Assembly: GCA_003551745.1 (NCBI GenBank)
Contig: PUNI01000463.1
Location: 1 to 10,936, forward strand
Direction of reading: 5' to 3'
DNA: 10,936 bases
Source: Paracoccaceae bacterium
GTDB lineage: Bacteria > Pseudomonadota > Alphaproteobacteria > Rhodobacterales > Rhodobacteraceae
How positions within the stretch are numbered: the stretch's first letter is position 1; each line of letters starts with the position of its first letter. Of this stretch, positions 7,701 through 10,936 are shown piece by piece. Position numbers and translations under genes: made by a program. The notes under the pieces were generated by a model, which saw nothing but the letters and a program-made list of their open reading frames with translations, had not been told where the DNA came from and made no database searches.

Positions 7701-10700
7701 GAGTCGATGCCGCGGTCGGGATCGTCGGCGAGCAGGCCCAGCGAGTCCCAGAACCCGAGCAGTTGGTCGTAGGTGCGCTGGTCGATGGTCTCGACCGGAT
7801 TGTTGTCGAGGATCTGCCCCGGCGCCCTGAGCCGCACGTCGCCGCCCAGCGACTGCACCCGGTCGACGAGCATCGTGCCTTCCGAGTTGCGCTCCCACTG
7901 GCCGGCAACGATACCGATGTCGCCGGCCGCGGTGGCGCTGAGCCCGAACAGCGCGTTCTGCTCCAGATCGGGGTCCGTCGCCGGATCACCGAACTCGCGG
8001 TTGACGGTGAAGCCGGTGTTCACGCGCAGCAGTTCGCCCTCGCCCACCCCTCCGATGCTGCCGCCCTGTGCGGTCAGCGCGACCCGCGACGCCTCGATCA
8101 GCGCATCCGGCCCTGCGGCCGCGATGCTGCCGAAGGTGAACAGATCGACGCGGCCGGCTTCCTCCCGCGGGCTGCCGCCAGCCGAGACCCGGTCGATCAG
8201 AAGGTCGCTGCGCCCGAGGATCGAGACGTTGCCGTTCTCGGCCCTCGCCGAAAGGCCGCCGATTCCGTCACGCGCGCCGGTGAGGTTGACGACGAGCGCC
8301 GCTTCCTCGGGCGCGCCGTCGATCACCGGGTCGGTCAGCCCCCCCACCGACCGGCTCGCCGATAGGTCGATCTCGCGGGCGCGGATTTCCGCTGCGACAT
8401 GGCCCTGGATGATCGAGGCGTCCTCGCCGGTGGCGGCGATGGCGGTGGTGCCGGAGGCGTTCAGCAGGTTGCTGGTCAGCACCACGTCGCCCTGCGAGGC
8501 GACGTTGATCGCGCCTTCGTTCTGGCCGATGAAGTTCACCCCGATCGCATGATCGGCGCGCAGCGAGTTGGTGACGATCGTAGTGTAGTTCTGTGTAAGC
8601 TCGAAGGTTTCGGTGCGCTTGGTCGATATGCAGACGGTGTACCAGCGGCACTTGCTGCTGGTTCCGACCTTTTCGAGGTTGCTGGCGGTCAGGTACGAGA
8701 ACTCGCCCGTCTCGTAATCCCCGATCGCGGGATCGTCATTGCGAATGGTGGGGGGAAGAATCGTTTCGTCATCGTCCCTGTCGATTACGATTCCCTGGGC
8801 GGTGAAGGCGATATCGCTGGTGGCAACCATCGTCCGGTCGGTGGTGACGTAGGTGCCCCTGTCGAGGCGCTGCAAGGATGTCGGGAAGGGGCCGTCGATG
8901 TCGTCCAGCGTTCGCACGGTGCTGAGGGTGAGGGATTCTGCGCCGAACAACGTCTCGCGCACGACCCGGATCGTGGAGGTGGCGGTGAAACGCTGGGCTT
9001 CCGTCCACACATAGCGCTGGTTGGCTTCCGGGTCGTAGGTCGCGCTGCGATCGCCGCCGTCGCGCAGCGTTACCGCGCCGGATGCGATGAACTCGCCCGT
9101 GAGGTTGTCCAGCGTGCCGATCTGTTCGGCGATGCGCACCACGCCCTGGGCCGAGCCTGGATCGTAGTCGCGCGTGAAGGTGGTGCGGCGGATCTGCACG
9201 ACCGGGCTGCCCCCGCTGGGGGTATCGAGGCCCACAACGTCGGTGATCTCGATCCGGCCTTCGGTGCCGCGCCCGTTGCCGTCCGGGTCTTCGCCGGTGC
9301 TGAGGTTCCTGAGGACAACCGGCAGCGCGCTGGCATTGGTGATGTCGATGGTTCCGAAGCCGTCGAGGACGTTGAGCTGGCCGAAATGCCGGGTGACATT
9401 GCCGGCCGCATCGCGTTCGGGCGCGGCGGTGTTCATGATCTGCCCGAAGAGCTGGATGTAGCCGCCGTTCACGCTGGCACCGTTGACGAGGAAGCGCTGG
9501 TTCGCCGCGTCGAAGGCGGCGCCGATGTTGTCGTCCGCCGCGCCGATCACCCGGAAAACGCCCTCGCCGCCATAGTTCGCCGCCGCCACGATCTCTTCGG
9601 CCGCGGCGCGGTCGAACTCCAGCCGCACGGCGCTGCCGCCGGAGAGGAAGTCGCGCAGGTTCACCTGCTGCGGCACGCCGTCGACCAGGAACACCCGCAC
9701 CGGATCGGCGTTCGGGTTGACTTCCAGCTCCTCCCGGTACGCGTCGAGGGCCTCGGCGAGTTCGTCCTGGTCGATGCCGATGTTCTCGAAGTTCAGCCGG
9801 ATCTCGACGCCGTAGATGCTCGGCAGCGTCTCGGGCGGGGTGCCGCCGGCGAGGGACAGCATGATGGCATTGTCGAGCGCGCTCTGGTCCACGCCCAGCT
9901 CGCCGGCCGAAGCGGTGAGCGTGAAGTCCTCGCCCAGCGTCAGCTTCCATTCGGCAATGCCGCTCTGGATGGTGCTGTTGATGTTGAGAAACCGCGCCGA
10001 GATCGAGATCGACCCGTTGGCGGTGATCCCGGCGCCGGCAGCGCCAGGGTTCTCCGGGAAGTTCGCGGGGTCGCCGCCGATGTGGAAGAAGTCGTTGACA
10101 TAGCTCGCCACGAAGTCGCCGTTGCGGGCGATGATGTCGAGCGAGCCGGCGTCGATCCTCCCGTTTATGTAGATGTTGCCCGCCGCGCTGTCGATCCTGA
10201 CCGCGCCGAGGGTGTTCTGGATACGCTTTCCGGTGCCGAGGATGATGTCGGGCGCCACCCGCCGCTGGTTGAGTTGGGTGCGGCTCGACGCGGGGTTGAA
10301 ATAGACCGAGTCCTCGGGGTTGTAGTTCGAGATGATCTCGACGAGGCCGCGCGACGAGGACTGCCGCGTCACCACCTCCGAGAACGCCGCCGTGGCCCCG
10401 GCCGGGTTCAGCCGATTGATGTCGGCGTTGTTGTTCACCAGGACGCCGTTGAACCGCAGGTTGCCGGCCTCGAAACTGGGGATCAGCAGGTCGCCGAGGC
10501 GCAGCGTGTTGGCGGTTTCGTTGGTGATCCGGATCGTCGCGTCGCCCGGGGCGCGCAGCACGCCGGTGCCTTCCAGCCGGCCGGCGTTGATCGCCACGTT
10601 GCCCAGCCGCGCAAAGGTGTCCTCGACCTCGACCGTGAACGCCATCGGCGCATCCGCCGTGGCTTGCGCCGTCTCCGCGTCGATGAGTTGCTGCGCGTAG

Positions 10701-10936
10701 CTGGCCGTGAGGCTGGTGATCAGGTCGACATACTGGTTGAGCGAGTTCGTTTCGCCGATGGTCCCGCCCGTCGCGTCGGGCAACTGCAGGGTGGTGAGAA
10801 ATCCGTCGATCTCGGCAAATCGCGCGTCAAGCTCCTCGGCATGGTAGTCCGCCAGCCCGTCCGCGGCCCTGCCAAGCGTGAACAGCCGGTTGTTCGCCTG
10901 CAGACGCCGCAGCTCGTCGGTAACCCCCGCCGCGCC
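4706..10936 (-). CDS. TpsA giant filamentous adhesin, leukotoxin LktA/FHA-like family (N-terminus outside window)
   Basis: Surface-exposed or secreted beta-helical exoprotein, substrate of the TpsB transporter encoded just downstream. The frame is unbroken for 2076 codons from the window edge to TAG at 4706-4708. The signal peptide and N-terminal TPS domain lie beyond the window. A TTG at 10783 is not the start, since coding continues upstream (DELRRLQANNRLFTLGRAA). Residues are numbered from the edge. Resemblance to LktA-type adhesins rests on blocks such as GSLDIIARNGDFVASYVNDF followed by HIGGDP, and recurring xIGxxxxxLxV turns (for example GRIGEAGNALNVGV). Composition is Gly/Ala/Val/Asn/Asp-rich, as in beta-helices. 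Departures are a basic segment with the only two cysteines seen (763 and 769), a charged helical insert (about 1079-1259), three Q-rich helical repeats (about 1279-1359), an RGD (1799-1801) and an acidic stretch near the C-terminus (2036-2049). No VENN motif or CDI-type toxin was recognised at the C-terminus. Adhesin versus cytotoxic role cannot be decided from sequence. Confidence 0.88.
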   Translation of the reverse strand, partial: GAAGVTDELRRLQANNRLFTLGRAADGLADYHAEELDARFAEIDGFLTTLQLPDATGGTIGETNSLNQYVDLITSLTASYAQQLIDAETAQATADAPMAFTVEVEDTFARLGNVAINAGRLEGTGVLRAPGDATIRITNETANTLRLGDLLIPSFEAGNLRFNGVLVNNNADINRLNPAGATAAFSEVVTRQSSSRGLVEIISNYNPEDSVYFNPASSRTQLNQRRVAPDIILGTGKRIQNTLGAVRIDSAAGNIYINGRIDAGSLDIIARNGDFVASYVNDFFHIGGDPANFPENPGAAGAGITANGSISISARFLNINSTIQSGIAEWKLTLGEDFTLTASAGELGVDQSALDNAIMLSLAGGTPPETLPSIYGVEIRLNFENIGIDQDELAEALDAYREELEVNPNADPVRVFLVDGVPQQVNLRDFLSGGSAVRLEFDRAAAEEIVAAANYGGEGVFRVIGAADDNIGAAFDAANQRFLVNGASVNGGYIQLFGQIMNTAAPERDAAGNVTRHFGQLNVLDGFGTIDITNASALPVVLRNLSTGEDPDGNGRGTEGRIEITDVVGLDTPSGGSPVVQIRRTTFTRDYDPGSAQGVVRIAEQIGTLDNLTGEFIASGAVTLRDGGDRSATYDPEANQRYVWTEAQRFTATSTIRVVRETLFGAESLTLSTVRTLDDIDGPFPTSLQRLDRGTYVTTDRTMVATSDIAFTAQGIVIDRDDDETILPPTIRNDDPAIGDYETGEFSYLTASNLEKVGTSSKCRWYTVCISTKRTETFELTQNYTTIVTNSLRADHAIGVNFIGQNEGAINVASQGDVVLTSNLLNASGTTAIAATGEDASIIQGHVAAEIRAREIDLSASRSVGGLTDPVIDGAPEEAALVVNLTGARDGIGGLSARAENGNVSILGRSDLLIDRVSAGGSPREEAGRVDLFTFGSIAAAGPDALIEASRVALTAQGGSIGGVGEGELLRVNTGFTVNREFGDPATDPDLEQNALFGLSATAAGDIGIVAGQWERNSEGTMLVDRVQSLGGDVRLRAPGQILDNNPVETIDQRTYDQLLGFWDSLGLLADDPDRGIDSGNNAEKQENAIRGFERSIEQDYRRYWAVRSTQGDENGAEFAGGTQFDPDFEVRILPGSQEYAALDQTFRQQAIDQGESDVEAFVAARIAQVERDRTDDYRSLHGAVGDLTGDFDPDFAYVATQDERDGLTDGAVWTERELAFSLSPGALKTVTGTNPVLKDPNVSGRSVTLEAGLGVGETVGAGTASRGVAIRSSLDPRDLSLDQRVALATAERDDLLLTLGPVRALANMTPEQQAAFDAAVAEGLTGTGVETELLLGADFDSLTVRQQVALDAAALGLVAPEDTLLTVLSKRPLNFDATTDLNVTVPEVSDDTNSDIGGAFLASRSGALLGTIDTYGDTRIKVRLDIANAAGAPPPSTGNLILEAAQGGIGTAEVPVNLGLKPGASTTARAQDGVYLNFVDSGIIDTVFSPQRVVLTAADSLFNANEDRLINVLGQTVDLVAETGRIGEAGNALNVGVTPGGEITAQAAGGINLFGPLGALFVIRSAEAGGVVQLAAAADAIITGVVTSAVLDDVVFVTAGGRILANSEDAEEGRVDITAAAPGAGVVLDAGLGIGDRTFEQNALIDLPDPIRIDTNRVTASTAAGSIHVDTLSDIDDSRFTAPEGGIFVVADGSLGIASALSGGRQRFLATGDASFGSLVSTGLPDDIGDITLISLEGTVTGGDASANGTVLLGGNGVSFDDVGGGVHARVFSTGDVIGGRLAAGDLVEAVAGFDGGRGDLIIDVIEGRNVSLQATDRLRVGDLSVADFVSLRADDLAAAIRQVPADAAPLVFVLTGPADIEGTLENLEVAVALPEGIGGADLQPFLIDGVDGSIGTLGAVTVDAPAGLVMPELRMVDSTLTTTARSVDIHSAQVPGSLYLVTPVQAVLADNRSPTPRANPPSNVQLHYDADEFSLSVDRDRTITSAFVVVFDKTVRVTDEQGNLPFDGIALVRDTVRNMRMGDDPIPRIDFITVIGDDEEEDEWPDIDGETVEIGGVLYNIFVAGDGPAVLLPQ
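6861..7102 (-). repeat. Threefold degenerate Q-rich helical repeat in the adhesin
   Basis: Three related segments occur in the adhesin: DLSLDQRVALATAERDD (about 7046-7102), NMTPEQQAAFDAAVAEGL (about 6962-7016) and SLTVRQQVALDAAALGL (about 6861-6912). They share a Leu/Met-Ser/Thr cap, then Q-R/Q-x-A and a following Ala-rich helix, spaced about 28-34 codons apart. Each looks like a short capped alpha-helix inside an otherwise beta-rich protein. The similarity is at protein level only. Confidence 0.55.

Noticed and set aside
6969..7898. Minus-strand open frame of 309 codons overlapping the adhesin in another frame
   Set aside because: It is Arg/Gly/Ala-rich out-of-frame reading, and the adhesin frame through this stretch is continuous.
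7391..8365. Plus-strand open frame of 324 codons antisense to the adhesin
   Set aside because: It shows the same codon-bias shadow pattern as the other antisense frames, with no motif and no convincing start signal.
10781..10783. TTG as the start codon of the adhesin
   Set aside because: The same frame stays open for 51 more codons to the window edge with sensible protein sequence, and a TPS adhesin must begin with a signal peptide and TPS domain that are not present here.
1..10936. tRNA, rRNA, CRISPR array or riboswitch
   Set aside because: No regularly spaced direct repeats, no recognisable tRNA or rRNA sequence, and no conserved leader structure were seen on either strand.

Overview
The window is GC-rich, with strong G/C preference at third codon positions. 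It looks like a chromosomal or large-replicon segment from a Gram-negative bacterium with an outer membrane, because it encodes a two-partner secretion (TPS, type Vb) outer-membrane transporter. Base composition, the style of the hybrid histidine kinase and the IS5/IS427-type transposase relic suggest an alphaproteobacterium. That placement is inference, since no rRNA or housekeeping marker is present.

Layout: (1) 3-2198, plus strand: the 3' part of a soluble hybrid sensor histidine kinase. In order it has an N-terminal helical region (cut by the window edge), a coiled-coil linker, a PAS-like domain, HisKA, HATPase_c, a receiver and an Hpt domain. (2) About 2208-2744, plus strand: a decayed IS5-family insertion sequence. 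The transposase has internal stops and has lost its C-terminal catalytic half. (3) 2745-2996: about 250 bases with no recognised gene, holding overlapping short inverted repeats and one GC hairpin that may end the opposing transcript. (4) 2997-4649, minus strand: a complete TpsB (FhaC/ShlB-type) outer-membrane transporter. (5) 4650-4705: a short intercistronic gap containing a perfect 7-bp GC hairpin. (6) 4706-10936, minus strand: a giant TpsA exoprotein of the leukotoxin LktA/filamentous hemagglutinin-like adhesin type. 2076 residues are visible, and the N-terminus lies beyond the window.

The two minus-strand genes form an adhesin-then-transporter operon. TpsA would cross the inner membrane by Sec, be recognised by the POTRA domains of TpsB through its (unseen) N-terminal TPS domain, and be threaded through the TpsB barrel to fold as a beta-helical fibre at the surface. 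The histidine kinase converges on this operon from the other side of the IS relic; nothing in the sequence ties it to the adhesin. Many long open frames lie antisense to both TPS genes. They read as GC-bias shadows and are rejected.

I see no clearly undescribed system. The points most worth a second look are inside the adhesin: a lone two-cysteine basic segment in a local GC dip, a helical insert, and a threefold Q-rich helical repeat. The hairpin between tpsA and tpsB also deserves attention.
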